From Phenylobacterium sp. RIFCSPHIGHO2_01_FULL_69_31 (GTDB lineage: Bacteria; Pseudomonadota; Alphaproteobacteria; Caulobacterales; Caulobacteraceae): a stretch of 64,000 nt of DNA. Where the stretch lies: contig NZ_MHXN01000011.1 of NCBI RefSeq assembly GCF_001824475.1, positions 89,552-153,551 on the forward strand, given 5' to 3'. Shown piece after piece: positions 36,157-46,435 of this stretch. Below the pieces are notes generated by a model. The model had not been told where the DNA came from. It was given only the letters and a program-made list of their open reading frames with translations, and did no database searches. Positions within the stretch are counted from its first letter, which is position 1, and each line of letters opens with the position of its first letter. Position numbers and translations under genes: made by a program.

Positions 36157-37259
36157 CCGGCCAGCGCCGTCTCCAGGGCGCCGAACAGCGCCTCGACCCG
36201 GATCGGCTTGGCGATGTGGCCGTCCGCGCCGGCCGCGGCGCTGGCGGCGCGGTCGTCGGGCGAGGTGTTGGCCGACAGGACGATCGTCGGCGTCCGGGGC
36301 CGTCCCTCCGCCCGTTCCTCCGAACGGATGGTGCGGATCGCCGCAAGGCCGTCGGTCACGGGCATGCGCAGGTCCATGAGCACCGCGTCGAACCCGCCGC
36401 CGCGCCAGGCTTCCACCGCCGCGAAGCCGTTCTCGACGGTCACCACCTGGACGCCCGCCGCCTCCAGCATCAGTTCGATCACCTTGCGGTTGGTGGGGTT
36501 GTCGTCCGCGGCCAGCACCTTCAGCGGACGGTCCGGTGCGGCGTGCGGCCGGTCGTCAGGCGCGAGGTCCGCGTCGCCATAGTCGAGGAGCCCGTTCACC
36601 AGCCGGTCCAACTGGCGGGCGGCCGCGCGGATCTCGGCGACCAGGGCGCGCTGGTCGGGGCTGAGGTCGGTGGCGTCCGGCGCCTGGGCGAGGCCCGCGA
36701 CGCCGTTCAGCGGCGTGCGCAGCTCGTGGCTCATGTCGGCCAGGAACTCGGCCTTGGCCCGATGGGCGGCCTCGGCGTGGGCCAGGGCCTGCTCCAAGGC
36801 CTCGGCCTGGCGCTTCATCTCGGTGATGTCCACCCGAAGGCCGATGACGCCGCCGTCCGAGGTGCGCCGCTCCTCGATCATCAGCCAGCGGCCGTCGGCC
36901 ACCTGCTGCTCGTGGCGCTCGCCCGTGGCGGTGAACAGCTTGGCCTCGCGGGCGGCCAGCCACGCCTCCTCGTGGCCGATGGCGTCCGGATAGTCGCCGC
37001 GCCGCACCCCCTCGCGTAGAGTGTCGATCAGCTTCGCGCCGGGCCGGAACAGGTCGGCCGAGCGGTGGTAAATCTCGGCATAGCGTCGGTTCCACAGGAT
37101 GTAGCGGCCCTCGGCGTCAAGGAAGACCACGCCCTCGGGGATCGCGTCGATGACCTCGCGCAGCCGCACCTCGGCGAGCTCGGCCTGGGCGCGCGCCTGC
37201 GACAGCGCCGCCGCCCCGGTCAGCCGCGCGAACCAGGCCCGTACGCCGCCCGCCGCCAT
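36135..37259 (-). CDS. PAS-HisKA-receiver protein lacking an ATPase domain
   Basis: A 374-residue signalling protein. In order: an N-terminal helix, PAS domain (about 35-150), a HisKA dimerisation/phosphotransfer helix pair with H178 in ADMSHELRTPLNGVAGL, then after only about 18 residues a receiver domain from residue 246 (LAADDNPTNRKV, phospho-acceptor D296 in AVLMDLRMP, IVLSAN, HIAKPI). The HATPase_c domain that normally follows HisKA is absent, with no remnants in other frames that I can see. It may be a phosphotransfer/phosphatase node relying on another kinase. Start ATG at 37259; the long upstream frame is not conserved. Confidence 0.88.
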   Translation of the reverse strand: MAAGGVRAWFARLTGAAALSQARAQAELAEVRLREVIDAIPEGVVFLDAEGRYILWNRRYAEIYHRSADLFRPGAKLIDTLREGVRRGDYPDAIGHEEAWLAAREAKLFTATGERHEQQVADGRWLMIEERRTSDGGVIGLRVDITEMKRQAEALEQALAHAEAAHRAKAEFLADMSHELRTPLNGVAGLAQAPDATDLSPDQRALVAEIRAAARQLDRLVNGLLDYGDADLAPDDRPHAAPDRPLKVLAADDNPTNRKVIELMLEAAGVQVVTVENGFAAVEAWRGGGFDAVLMDLRMPVTDGLAAIRTIRSEERAEGRPRTPTIVLSANTSPDDRAASAAAGADGHIAKPIRVEALFGALETALAGQAAQAS

Positions 37260-37420
37260 ACTCGATCTCCGAATCGCCCCGCCGTCGAGATTGCGGCATG
37301 AGCCGCGCCGGTCGTTCGCATTCGCCGGGCGGTCAAGGGATTGGCGGGCGGCGCCCAGTGCGGTTGCAGGCGGCGCCCGCCGATTGCACATCCCCGCCGT
37401 GCAGCCTTATGGAGGCGGCC

Positions 37421-38119
37421 ATGCGCATCACCACGGTCGGCCTCGATGCCGACGACACGCTCTGGCATAACGAGACGATCTTCCGCCTGACCCAGGACCG
37501 GTTGCGGGAGATGATGGCCGAGTTCGCCGATCATGAGACCACCAACGCCAAGCTGGCCGAGGTGGAGAAGCGCAACCTGCGGCTCTACGGCTATGGGGTG
37601 AAGGGCTTTACCCTCTCGATGATCGAGACGGCGATGGAGCTGACCAGGGGCGAGCCGCCCGGCCGCCTGATCGCCGACATCCTGGCCGCCGGCCGCGAGA
37701 TGCTGTCCGAGCCGGTGGAGCCGCTGCCCGGCGTCGACCAGGCGCTGGCCGACCTGTCCGAGGCCGGCTACCGGCTTGTGCTGATCACCAAGGGCGACCT
37801 GCTGCACCAGGAGCAGAAGCTGGCCGCCTCGGGCCTTGGCGACCTGTTCGCGGCGGTGGAGATCGTCAGCGAGAAGGACGCCTCGACCTATGCGCGCGTC
37901 TTCGACCGCTATGGCACCGGCGCCGCCGAGGCGGTGATGTGCGGCAACTCCATGCGCTCCGACATCCTGCCGGCGCTCGAGGCCGGCGCCTGGGGGGCCT
38001 ACATCCCCTACCACATCACCTGGGCTCACGAGGTCGCCGAACCGCCGGCCGAGCACCCGCGCTTAGCCGAGCTGAAGAGCATCTCCGAGCTGCCGGCGTG
38101 GGTCCGGGGGCTCAATTGA
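37421..38119 (+). CDS. HAD-superfamily hydrolase
   Basis: A 232-residue haloacid-dehalogenase-like phosphatase. Motif I is VGLDADDTLWHNE (Asp nucleophile and DxD), motif II VLITKGD, motif III from EKD with VMCGNSMRSDILPALEAG as motif IV. Cap 1 inserts between. The ATG at 37421 is preferred to an ATG at 37409 because GGAGG at 37411-37415 is the ribosome site. Substrate unknown. The inverted repeat begins 7 bp after its stop codon. Confidence 0.9.
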   Translation: MRITTVGLDADDTLWHNETIFRLTQDRLREMMAEFADHETTNAKLAEVEKRNLRLYGYGVKGFTLSMIETAMELTRGEPPGRLIADILAAGREMLSEPVEPLPGVDQALADLSEAGYRLVLITKGDLLHQEQKLAASGLGDLFAAVEIVSEKDASTYARVFDRYGTGAAEAVMCGNSMRSDILPALEAGAWGAYIPYHITWAHEVAEPPAEHPRLAELKSISELPAWVRGLN

Positions 38120-38125
38120 TCTGGA

Positions 38126-38237
38126 ACCACGGACCATCACCGACCATCACGGACAAGGCGATCGCCCTCCGTGGGACATGACGAACAGCGCCTGCGGCGC
38201 GGACATCGATCCGTGATGGTCGGTGATGGTCCGTGGT
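38126..38237. repeat. Perfect 28-bp inverted repeat (arms 38126-38153 and 38210-38237) beside the GxxExxY gene
   Basis: The arms are exact inverse complements separated by a 56-bp loop. Each arm contains a tandem 10-mer, GACCATCACC GACCATCACG. One arm lies directly after the GxxExxY stop codon (38239), the other 7 bp after the HAD gene. There is no T-tract, so it is not a standard terminator. Similar GACCAC/GACCATCAC-type tracts are, in my memory, frequent next to GxxExxY genes in other bacteria, which suggests a gene-associated repeat element. Confidence 0.9.
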
Positions 38238-38238
38238 C

Positions 38239-38640
38239 CTAGATGACCATGCGTTCGATCGCGGCTGGACCGGAACCGCCGAAGTTCACGAGCATGCCCA
38301 CACGCAGGCCCGTCGCCTTCAAATAGTTGCAGAGCTGCGCTCGATGCTCGGGGGCCAGTTCGCGCGCAACCTTGAGTTCGACGATCACGCTCTCAAAGCA
38401 GATGAAATCCGGCTGGTAGGTCTGCCGCAGGGGCACGCCCTTGTAGGTCAGCTTCAGTCCCGGCAGGGCGCGGAATGGGATGGAACGCCTCTGAAATTCC
38501 AGTCCAAGGCATTCCTGATAGACCGCTTCAAGAAAGCCGCGCCCCATCGTCCGGTTCACCTCGAAGACCGCTCCGCGAATTTGGAAGGTCTGTTGCTCGC
38601 AAATAAGCGATGCGTCGCGGTCCTGAGTCTCATCTGACAT
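38239..38640 (-). CDS. GxxExxY protein (PD-(D/E)XK nuclease-like)
   Basis: A 133-residue protein. The family-defining G35-F-L-E38-A-V-Y41 is in MGRGFLEAVYQECL. A nuclease-like D78 ... E88-x-K90 pattern is in YQPDFICFESVIVELK. The C-terminal NYLKATGLRVGMLVNFGG is also typical. Members occur as scattered, strain-variable, often multicopy genes in many phyla; function unknown. A 28-bp inverted repeat sits against its 3' end. AT content is a little higher than neighbours, consistent with acquisition. Confidence 0.92.
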   Translation of the reverse strand: MSDETQDRDASLICEQQTFQIRGAVFEVNRTMGRGFLEAVYQECLGLEFQRRSIPFRALPGLKLTYKGVPLRQTYQPDFICFESVIVELKVARELAPEHRAQLCNYLKATGLRVGMLVNFGGSGPAAIERMVI

Positions 38641-38746
38641 GTCGTAACCTCACATGGGCGACCATCGGAACAATATAAGAACATCTGGCATGTCACAACA
38701 TGACCGCGCCGTCCGTCCTTGGGTCGAAATCAAGGGAATTGGGCGG

Positions 38747-39139
38747 ATGCGGAACTGGGATCGATATCTTGCCGGGCTGATGGCCCTGGCCTTTGCGGCG
38801 AACGGGCTGGCGATGCTGGCGGCGCCGTTGAATTGGTACGACGCGGTGCCGGGCGTGCCGGCGACGGGGCCGTTCAATCCGCACTTCGTGCGCGACATCG
38901 GGGCGATCTATCTAGCCTGCGCCCTGGGCCTGGGATGGTTCGCGTGGCGGCCAGCGCAGGGGTGGCCGGCGCTGGTGCTGGCGTCGGTGTGGCTGACGCT
39001 GCACGCCGCCATCCACGTCTATGACGCCGCCTGCGGTCCGACGCCCGCCGCGGACATGCTGCGCGACCTCGTGGGCGTCTACCTGTTCGCCGCCATCCCC
39101 CTGGCGCTCGCCCTTCTCCGCAAGCCGCAAGGAGCCTGA
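38747..39139 (+). CDS. Four-helix integral membrane protein
   Basis: A 130-residue protein with four hydrophobic helices (YLAGLMALAFAANGLAML, FVRDIGAIYLACALGLGWFA, WPALVLASVWLTLHAAIHVY, LVGVYLFAAIPLALALL), in the style of DoxX/DUF4345-like small membrane proteins. The ATG at 38747 starts the first helix; the upstream open frame is not convincing. It is 3 bp from the CMD gene and part of the ECF41 module. Confidence 0.75.
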   Translation: MRNWDRYLAGLMALAFAANGLAMLAAPLNWYDAVPGVPATGPFNPHFVRDIGAIYLACALGLGWFAWRPAQGWPALVLASVWLTLHAAIHVYDAACGPTPAADMLRDLVGVYLFAAIPLALALLRKPQGA

Positions 39140-39142
39140 CCG

Positions 39143-39688
39143 ATGCTGAAAATCTTCCTCGCCCGCTGGCTGGGCAAGTTCGAGCGCACCTACGGTTACG
39201 ACGCCAGCTACATGCGCCACGTGCTGCGCGTGAACCCCGCCAGCCTGCTCAAGTTCAGCCTCGGCGCCCAGGCGCCCGACCACAAGGCCGCGCCGCCCGA
39301 GGCGCTGGTCGCCGCCGGCCTCTACGGGACCATGCTGGAGGACTGCGGGCCCTGCGTGCAGGTGGGCGTCGACATCGCCACGGCGAATGGGGTGGACCCA
39401 AAGGTGCTGCGAGCCGTCATCGCGGGTGACGAGGCGGCCATGGGCGAGACCGCGGCGCTGGGCTATCGCTTCGCCCGGGCGAGCCTGGCCCGCGACATGG
39501 CGGCCTGCGACCCGCTGCGCGACGAGATCGTGCGCCGCTGGGGCGACGAGGCGCTGGTGGCGATCAGCCTGGCCATCGTGGCCTCGCGGATGTACCCGAC
39601 GCTCAAGTACGCCCTTGGCTACGGCAAGGCCTGCTCGCGCGTGCAGGTGGACGGCGAGGCTGTCGCCCCGCACCGGCTGGCGGCTTAA
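39143..39688 (+). CDS. Carboxymuconolactone decarboxylase/AhpD-like protein
   Basis: A 181-residue protein of the alkylhydroperoxidase/CMD fold. The redox motif Cys-x-x-Cys is in MLEDCGPCVQVGVD. It starts 3 bp after the membrane gene and ends 10 bp before the ECF41 sigma gene. CMD/AhpD genes next to ECF41 sigma factors, together with oxidoreductases and epimerases (COE genes), are an established pattern, so it is the likely target of that sigma factor. Physiological substrate unknown. Confidence 0.88.
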   Translation: MLKIFLARWLGKFERTYGYDASYMRHVLRVNPASLLKFSLGAQAPDHKAAPPEALVAAGLYGTMLEDCGPCVQVGVDIATANGVDPKVLRAVIAGDEAAMGETAALGYRFARASLARDMAACDPLRDEIVRRWGDEALVAISLAIVASRMYPTLKYALGYGKACSRVQVDGEAVAPHRLAA

Positions 39689-39698
39689 GGTGGCGGCC

Positions 39699-40559
39699 AT
39701 GGACGCGGGCCAGATCGACGCCTTCGAGGCCAATCGCAGCCGGCTGAAACGGCTGGCCTATCGCATGCTGGGGTCGGTCTCCGAGGCCGAGGACGCGGTG
39801 CAGGACGCCTGGATCCGGTGGCAGCGGGCGGGCGAGGGCGTCACCGACCCCGCCGCCTGGCTGGTTAGGACCACGACCCGCCTGTGCATCGACCGGCTGC
39901 GCGCCGCCAAGGTGGAGCGGGCGGCCTATCGCGGCCCCTGGCTGCCCGAGCCCCTGATCGAGCCGATGACCGATGACCCCGTGGAGCGGGCCGAGGAAGT
40001 GTCGATCGCCTTCCTGCTGGCCCTTGAGCGGCTGTCGCCCCTGGAGCGGGCTGTGTTCCTGCTACACGACGTGTTCGACGAGGACTACGCCGAGATCGCC
40101 GCCACGCTCGACCGGTCCGAGGCGGCGGTCCGCCAACTCGCCAGCCGGGCGCGCGAGCATATTCAGGACGCCAAGCCGAGGTTCGCCGTCGACCAGGACA
40201 AGGCGATGAAGCTGGCGCAGGCCTTCATGGCCGCCTCGGCCTCGGCCGACTTCAAGGCCCTGTCCAGCCTCCTGGCCGAGGATGCGATCATGGTCACCGA
40301 CGGCGGCGGCAAGCGGAAGGCGGCCCTGCGCGTGCTCGTGGGCCGCGAGGACATCGTGGGCCTCATGCGGGCGCTCTCCTGGCGGACCGGCGGCGGCTAC
40401 GTCGCGAATTTCTCACCGGCGCGGGTCAACGGCCTGCCGGGGTTCATCCTGCACCTGAGCGATGGCTTGGCGGTCATGGCGTTCGAACCCGGCGACGACG
40501 GCCAGATCGCGGCGATCTACAACGTCCGCAACCCGGACAAGTTGGGGCACGTGGGCTGA
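39699..40559 (+). CDS. ECF41-type sigma factor with SnoaL-like C-terminal regulatory domain (SigJ-like)
   Basis: A 286-residue sigma factor. Regions 2 and 4 are ANRSRLKRLAYRMLGSVSEAEDAVQDAWIR and LERAVFLLHDVFDEDYAEIAATLDRSEAAVRQLASRA. It has the ECF41 motifs WLPEPL (linker), DGGGK and NPDKL (C-terminal SnoaL-like domain), which in ECF41 proteins replaces a separate anti-sigma factor by intramolecular control. The ATG at 39699 follows AAGGTGG. It closes the three-gene module. Confidence 0.95.
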   Translation: MDAGQIDAFEANRSRLKRLAYRMLGSVSEAEDAVQDAWIRWQRAGEGVTDPAAWLVRTTTRLCIDRLRAAKVERAAYRGPWLPEPLIEPMTDDPVERAEEVSIAFLLALERLSPLERAVFLLHDVFDEDYAEIAATLDRSEAAVRQLASRAREHIQDAKPRFAVDQDKAMKLAQAFMAASASADFKALSSLLAEDAIMVTDGGGKRKAALRVLVGREDIVGLMRALSWRTGGGYVANFSPARVNGLPGFILHLSDGLAVMAFEPGDDGQIAAIYNVRNPDKLGHVG

Positions 40560-40652
40560 GGCGTCCGGTTTTGACGTCGAATCGAGTCATCCACAGGCAG
40601 GTCGCGTCGTTCCACAGGTTGTTAGCGGCGACTGGTGCTAGCGGTTACCGGG

Positions 40653-42569
40653 ATGGTCGGGCGGTTTGACGAGCGGTTTCTGGAGGAGGTGAAGTCCCGG
40701 CTGCGGCCGAGCGACGTCATCGGCCGGACCGTGAAGCTGCGCAAGCAGGGCCGCGAGTACGTGGGCCTGTCGCCGTTCAACAAGGAGAAGACGCCCTCGT
40801 TCTACGTGAACGACGAGAAGGGCCAGTTCTTCGACTTCTCGTCCGGCAAGACCGGCGACCTGATCACCTTCCTACAGGAGACCGAGCGGCTGAGCTTCGC
40901 CGAGGCCGTGGAACGGCTGGCGGCGGAGGCCGGGGTCGCCTTGCCGGCGGTCGATCCGCGCGGCGCCGAGCAGGACAAGAAGCGGCACGAACTGGGCGAC
41001 TGGCTGGAGCTGGCGGCCCAGTGGTTCGAGGCCGAGCTGCGCCGGCCGCCGGGGCGCGACGCGCGCGCGTACCTCGAGAAGCGCGGTCTGCCGGAGAAGG
41101 AGTGGTCGCGGTTCCGCATTGGCTTCTCGCCGGCCGGCCGCACGGCGCTGAAAGACTATCTGGTCGCCAAGGGCGCGCGGCCCGCCGAGCTGGTGGAGAC
41201 GGGGCTGCTGATCGCGCCCGAGGACGGCGGCGCGCCGTACGACCGGTTCCGCGACCGGATCATCTTCCCCATCCTGGACGTGCGCGGCCGGGTGGTCTCG
41301 TTCGGCGGCCGGGCGATGGATCCGCAGGCCCGCGCCAAGTACCTGAACGGCCCCGAGACTGTGGTCTTCCACAAGGGCCATCAGCTCTACGGCCTGTCCG
41401 AAGCGCGCAAGATCCTGGCGGCCGCCAAGGCCGACGAGGACCTGCCGCTGGTGGTGGTGGAAGGCTACATGGACGTCATCGCCTGCCAGCGCGCCGGCGT
41501 ACCGGCCGTGGCCGCCATGGGCACGGCTCTGGGCGAGGACCAGATGGAGGTGCTGTGGCGGCATCATCCCGAGCCGACGCTCTGCTTCGACGGCGACCGG
41601 GCGGGCCGGCAGGCCGCGGCGCGGGCCATGGACCGGGCGCTGCCGTTGCTGAAGCCGGGCAAGAGCTTCCGCTTCGCCATCGTCGAGGGCGGCAAGGATC
41701 CGGACGACGTGCTGCGCGAGCAGGGGCCGGCGGTGCTGAAGGCGCAGCTCTCGCACACGACGCCCTTCGCCGAGGCGCTGTTCATCCGCGAGAAGGACGC
41801 CGAGCCGCTGGACACGCCGGAGCGGAAGACGGCGCTGAAGGTGCGGTTGCGGAAGCTTGCGGCGACCATCGCCGATCCGGACCTAGCGGCGGCCTACAAG
41901 GAGGACCTGCTCGGCCGTTTCGACGCGCTCTCGCCCTCGCGCCAGACGGTCTATGAGCCCGGGGCGGCCGGCCGGGCGCTGGCGAAGCACGGCTGGGCAA
42001 AGCGCAAGGCCGCGCTCGCGGGCGCGAGCCCTGAGGCCAAGACCGCGGCCGGCGAGCTGAAACTGTCGTCGCGGCCGCTGGCGGCGGCCCTGGCCAAGGC
42101 GGCGCTGCACGATCCGGGGATCATCGACGATTCCATCGAACTGGTCGGCTCTCGCGGGTTCGGCGACGACAAGCTGGACCGTATCGCCCATGAACTGGTC
42201 CAGCTCCGCTACGAGGCGGACGACGCGGACTTCGACGCGGTGCTGCGTCGTCTGAAGGCGCGGGGCGTCGACGACGCCATGATCGCGCGAATGGACCGCG
42301 ACGCCAGCAAGGCCGGCGTGGCCGCGCCGTTCCTGAACCCCGGCGCCGCCCGCGACCGGGCCCGGATCCTCTGGCGGCAGGCGTTCGAGCTGCTGATGCA
42401 GCTGGAGGCGCTGGAGCGCGCCGTCGAGGGCGCGCTGAGCGACATCGGCCGCGATCCCTCCGCGGTCAGCGCGCTCGCGCCGCTCAAGGCCGAGCGGGAC
42501 CACCTGCGCAAGCTGATCAACAGCGACTGGACCCAGGACGACGGCAGCCCGCCGGTCCTGCCGCACTGA
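40653..42569 (+). CDS. dnaG: DNA primase, with zinc-ribbon ligands substituted
   Basis: A 638-residue primase that makes RNA primers for DNA replication, joined to DnaB. The N-terminal CHC2 region (residues 34-75) keeps the fold sequence SPFNKEKTPSF but the expected ligands are S40, N43, D61 and S64 instead of Cys, His, Cys, Cys, so no zinc ribbon is expected. The RNA polymerase domain (FRIGFSPAGR) and TOPRIM (VVVEGYMDVIACQRAG, CFDGDRAGRQAA) are intact, as is the C-terminal helicase-binding region. A similar change is known to me in other alphaproteobacteria. The ATG at 40653 is chosen as the first conserved residue. Confidence 0.95.
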   Translation: MVGRFDERFLEEVKSRLRPSDVIGRTVKLRKQGREYVGLSPFNKEKTPSFYVNDEKGQFFDFSSGKTGDLITFLQETERLSFAEAVERLAAEAGVALPAVDPRGAEQDKKRHELGDWLELAAQWFEAELRRPPGRDARAYLEKRGLPEKEWSRFRIGFSPAGRTALKDYLVAKGARPAELVETGLLIAPEDGGAPYDRFRDRIIFPILDVRGRVVSFGGRAMDPQARAKYLNGPETVVFHKGHQLYGLSEARKILAAAKADEDLPLVVVEGYMDVIACQRAGVPAVAAMGTALGEDQMEVLWRHHPEPTLCFDGDRAGRQAAARAMDRALPLLKPGKSFRFAIVEGGKDPDDVLREQGPAVLKAQLSHTTPFAEALFIREKDAEPLDTPERKTALKVRLRKLAATIADPDLAAAYKEDLLGRFDALSPSRQTVYEPGAAGRALAKHGWAKRKAALAGASPEAKTAAGELKLSSRPLAAALAKAALHDPGIIDDSIELVGSRGFGDDKLDRIAHELVQLRYEADDADFDAVLRRLKARGVDDAMIARMDRDASKAGVAAPFLNPGAARDRARILWRQAFELLMQLEALERAVEGALSDIGRDPSAVSALAPLKAERDHLRKLINSDWTQDDGSPPVLPH

Positions 42570-43047
42570 CGCGGGGGGGCGTCGGCTGTCCGACGCAAGC
42601 GCGAGCCGACCTGCGCGAAATGCCCGCACCCTGTTCGCCCGACGCGGTCGCTGTCTTGACACTGGGCGTGCCGCACGCCATCTGCCGTCCTGCAGATTTA
42701 GCGCGCTACGACAGACATCGATGGGCCGTTGCGAACACGGACGCGCCCCCCACGTGGATGTGATGTCTCCCTCGATGCGCGGAAATCGCAGTGGTCGCGC
42801 CGTCAGGTCCTCAAGGGCCGAAGGTCGACGCCACAGGGCGCTGCGAGGGTAACCTCTGCGGCCAATCGTCCTGTGGCGGCGTCGGGTCATGGCGGGTCGG
42901 CGTATCCACTGGCGCATTGAAACAAGCACGGGAACGTTTTCGACGGACCACGGGTCGTATTGACGCGACCTCTCGATCCGGGCCCGTCGCCCACTATTTT
43001 CGGCCCGTCCCTTGCAAGGGGGGCGGCAGCCGAGTTCGGAGATTTAG
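42570..43047. other. dnaG-rpoD intergenic region
   Basis: 478 bp between dnaG and rpoD. A hairpin GCGTCGG/CCGACGC with loop CTGT (42579-42596) lies just after dnaG; no T-tract follows, so a terminator is only possible. TTGACA at 42655 is a potential -35 element for rpoD. I see no open frame of quality and no structured RNA I recognise. Promoters for rpoD, including a heat-inducible one as known in Caulobacter, must lie here. Confidence 0.5.
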
Positions 43048-44982
<1,935 letters not shown>

Positions 44983-45007
44983 GGTCGTCCGCGACCCACA
45001 CCATAAA

Positions 45008-45037
45008 AAACGCCGCCGGTGGAAGCCGGCGGCGTTT
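45008..45037. terminator. Bidirectional terminator between rpoD and the PEP-CTERM protease gene
   Basis: A 12-bp perfect stem AAACGCCGCCGG / CCGGCGGCGTTT closes a 6-nt loop TGGAAG. On the plus strand it is followed by TTTCTCGTT, and on the minus strand by TTTTTT. It lies 26 bp after the rpoD stop and 22 bp from the protease stop, so it serves both convergent genes. Confidence 0.93.
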
Positions 45038-45059
45038 CTCGTTCAGGCCTGGGTTCGCC

Positions 45060-46211
45060 TCAGCGCGCGAGCGCCGGCCGGCGACGGCGGACCATGCCGC
45101 CCATCATCCCGAAGCCCATGATCATCAAGGCCCAGGTCGACGGCTCAGGCACGAAGGTGCCGCGCATGGTCGAGGTCAGGTATTCGTAGTCGCCGTTCTG
45201 CAGCACGTCGAAGTTGACGTTCCAGCCGATGGCGTCGAACAGCGCCAGGTCCAGCGCCTTCACCGAGTCCTCGACCCCGTTGCAGATGTAGGGGTTCATG
45301 ATCCCCTGGAAGTTCGTGCAGGCGACGTCCGGCTCCTTCCAGTGCGAGGCCTGCCAGCCGTCGCCGTTCTGCGAGCCGGTCGAGAAGTTGCCGAGGTTGG
45401 TCACGCCGCCATCGATCGAGAAGTAGGACTCGGTCCCGACGGTCCAGTCGAGCTGGCCGGGGGCGCTGTAGCGGAACATGTCGGCGCTGTAGCCCCACCA
45501 GTAGTCGTCGACGTCGCTGCCGGTGTAGCCGTTGTTGTAGTCGAAGTCGTCGACCCCGCTGATGAAGCCCAGCGCGTGCCCGATCTCGTGCACGGCGACC
45601 CCGATGAAGTCATAGGTGCCGGGCGTGATGCCGTCGCGCGGGTCGAAGTCGAACGCAAACTGGTTCGAGAACTGGATCTCGGCGTCGGGACCGTCGTAGC
45701 CGAAGTCGCCGACGAGGGCCTTCAGGTTGGCGGTGGAGATCGCCATGGTGTTGCTGATCTCCTGGCCGTCGGGGGCCGTGCGCGGCGCGGCGTCCACGTC
45801 GACGCCGGACGTCCCGGTCAGGTAGCCCGGCACCAGCACGTCCACCGACCCCGTCCCGCTGAGCGGCGAGAGGTTGGCGACAGCCGTCGCGTCCAGGGCG
45901 CTGGTGGCGTTCAGCGACAGCAGCGTCTGGTAGTCCGAGATGTCGAGGAACTGGTAGAGCGTGCTGCCCGTACTGCCGAGGATGCCCGGGCCGAGATTGC
46001 TGTAGCCGACGTCCAGGCGGATCGTGGCGTCGTTCGTGAAGACCGACTCCCAGTACTTGGCCGCCACCTGGAAGCCGAGTTGCGCGGGTGAGCCCGAAAC
46101 GCCGCCGATATCGTTAAGCTCGATCGTGAGGGCCGAAGCCGGCGCCGCGGACATCACCGAATTGGCGGCCAAGGTTCCCAACAGTAAATACTTTAGTTTG
46201 AAAGCCGACAT
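45060..46211 (-). CDS. NF038122-family zinc metalloprotease with PEPxxWA-type sorting tail
   Basis: A 383-residue exported protein. It has a signal peptide (YLLLGTLAANSVMSAAPASA), a metalloprotease core with the zinc motif VAVHEIGHALGF near residue 206 (HExxH plus a later acidic ligand), and a C-terminal sorting signal VPEPSTWALMIMGFGMMGGMVRRRR: motif PEP-x-x-W, hydrophobic helix, Arg cluster. Such tails are processed by an exosortase-like enzyme; none is visible here. Start ATG at 46211 follows GGGGCG; an ATG 4 codons earlier is possible. Confidence 0.9.
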   Translation of the reverse strand: MSAFKLKYLLLGTLAANSVMSAAPASALTIELNDIGGVSGSPAQLGFQVAAKYWESVFTNDATIRLDVGYSNLGPGILGSTGSTLYQFLDISDYQTLLSLNATSALDATAVANLSPLSGTGSVDVLVPGYLTGTSGVDVDAAPRTAPDGQEISNTMAISTANLKALVGDFGYDGPDAEIQFSNQFAFDFDPRDGITPGTYDFIGVAVHEIGHALGFISGVDDFDYNNGYTGSDVDDYWWGYSADMFRYSAPGQLDWTVGTESYFSIDGGVTNLGNFSTGSQNGDGWQASHWKEPDVACTNFQGIMNPYICNGVEDSVKALDLALFDAIGWNVNFDVLQNGDYEYLTSTMRGTFVPEPSTWALMIMGFGMMGGMVRRRRPALAR

Positions 46212-46435
46212 GTAGCGCCCCATTTGTGACCATTCACCGCGATCCCCCGAATGACGCGGCGAACAACTGTAACAAGCTGGTAACTTTAAAATTCCACCGT
46301 CAAGTGTGTTTCCTCACTTCTGATTGTAGTTTTTGTGGGTGGTCTCGCGTCGGGGGAGAAACTCCCCTGTTGCGCGAGGCGTGCTGGTTGCATCGCCGGG
46401 CCCTGCGATAGAAATGGGCAAACCAGGGAGTTTTC

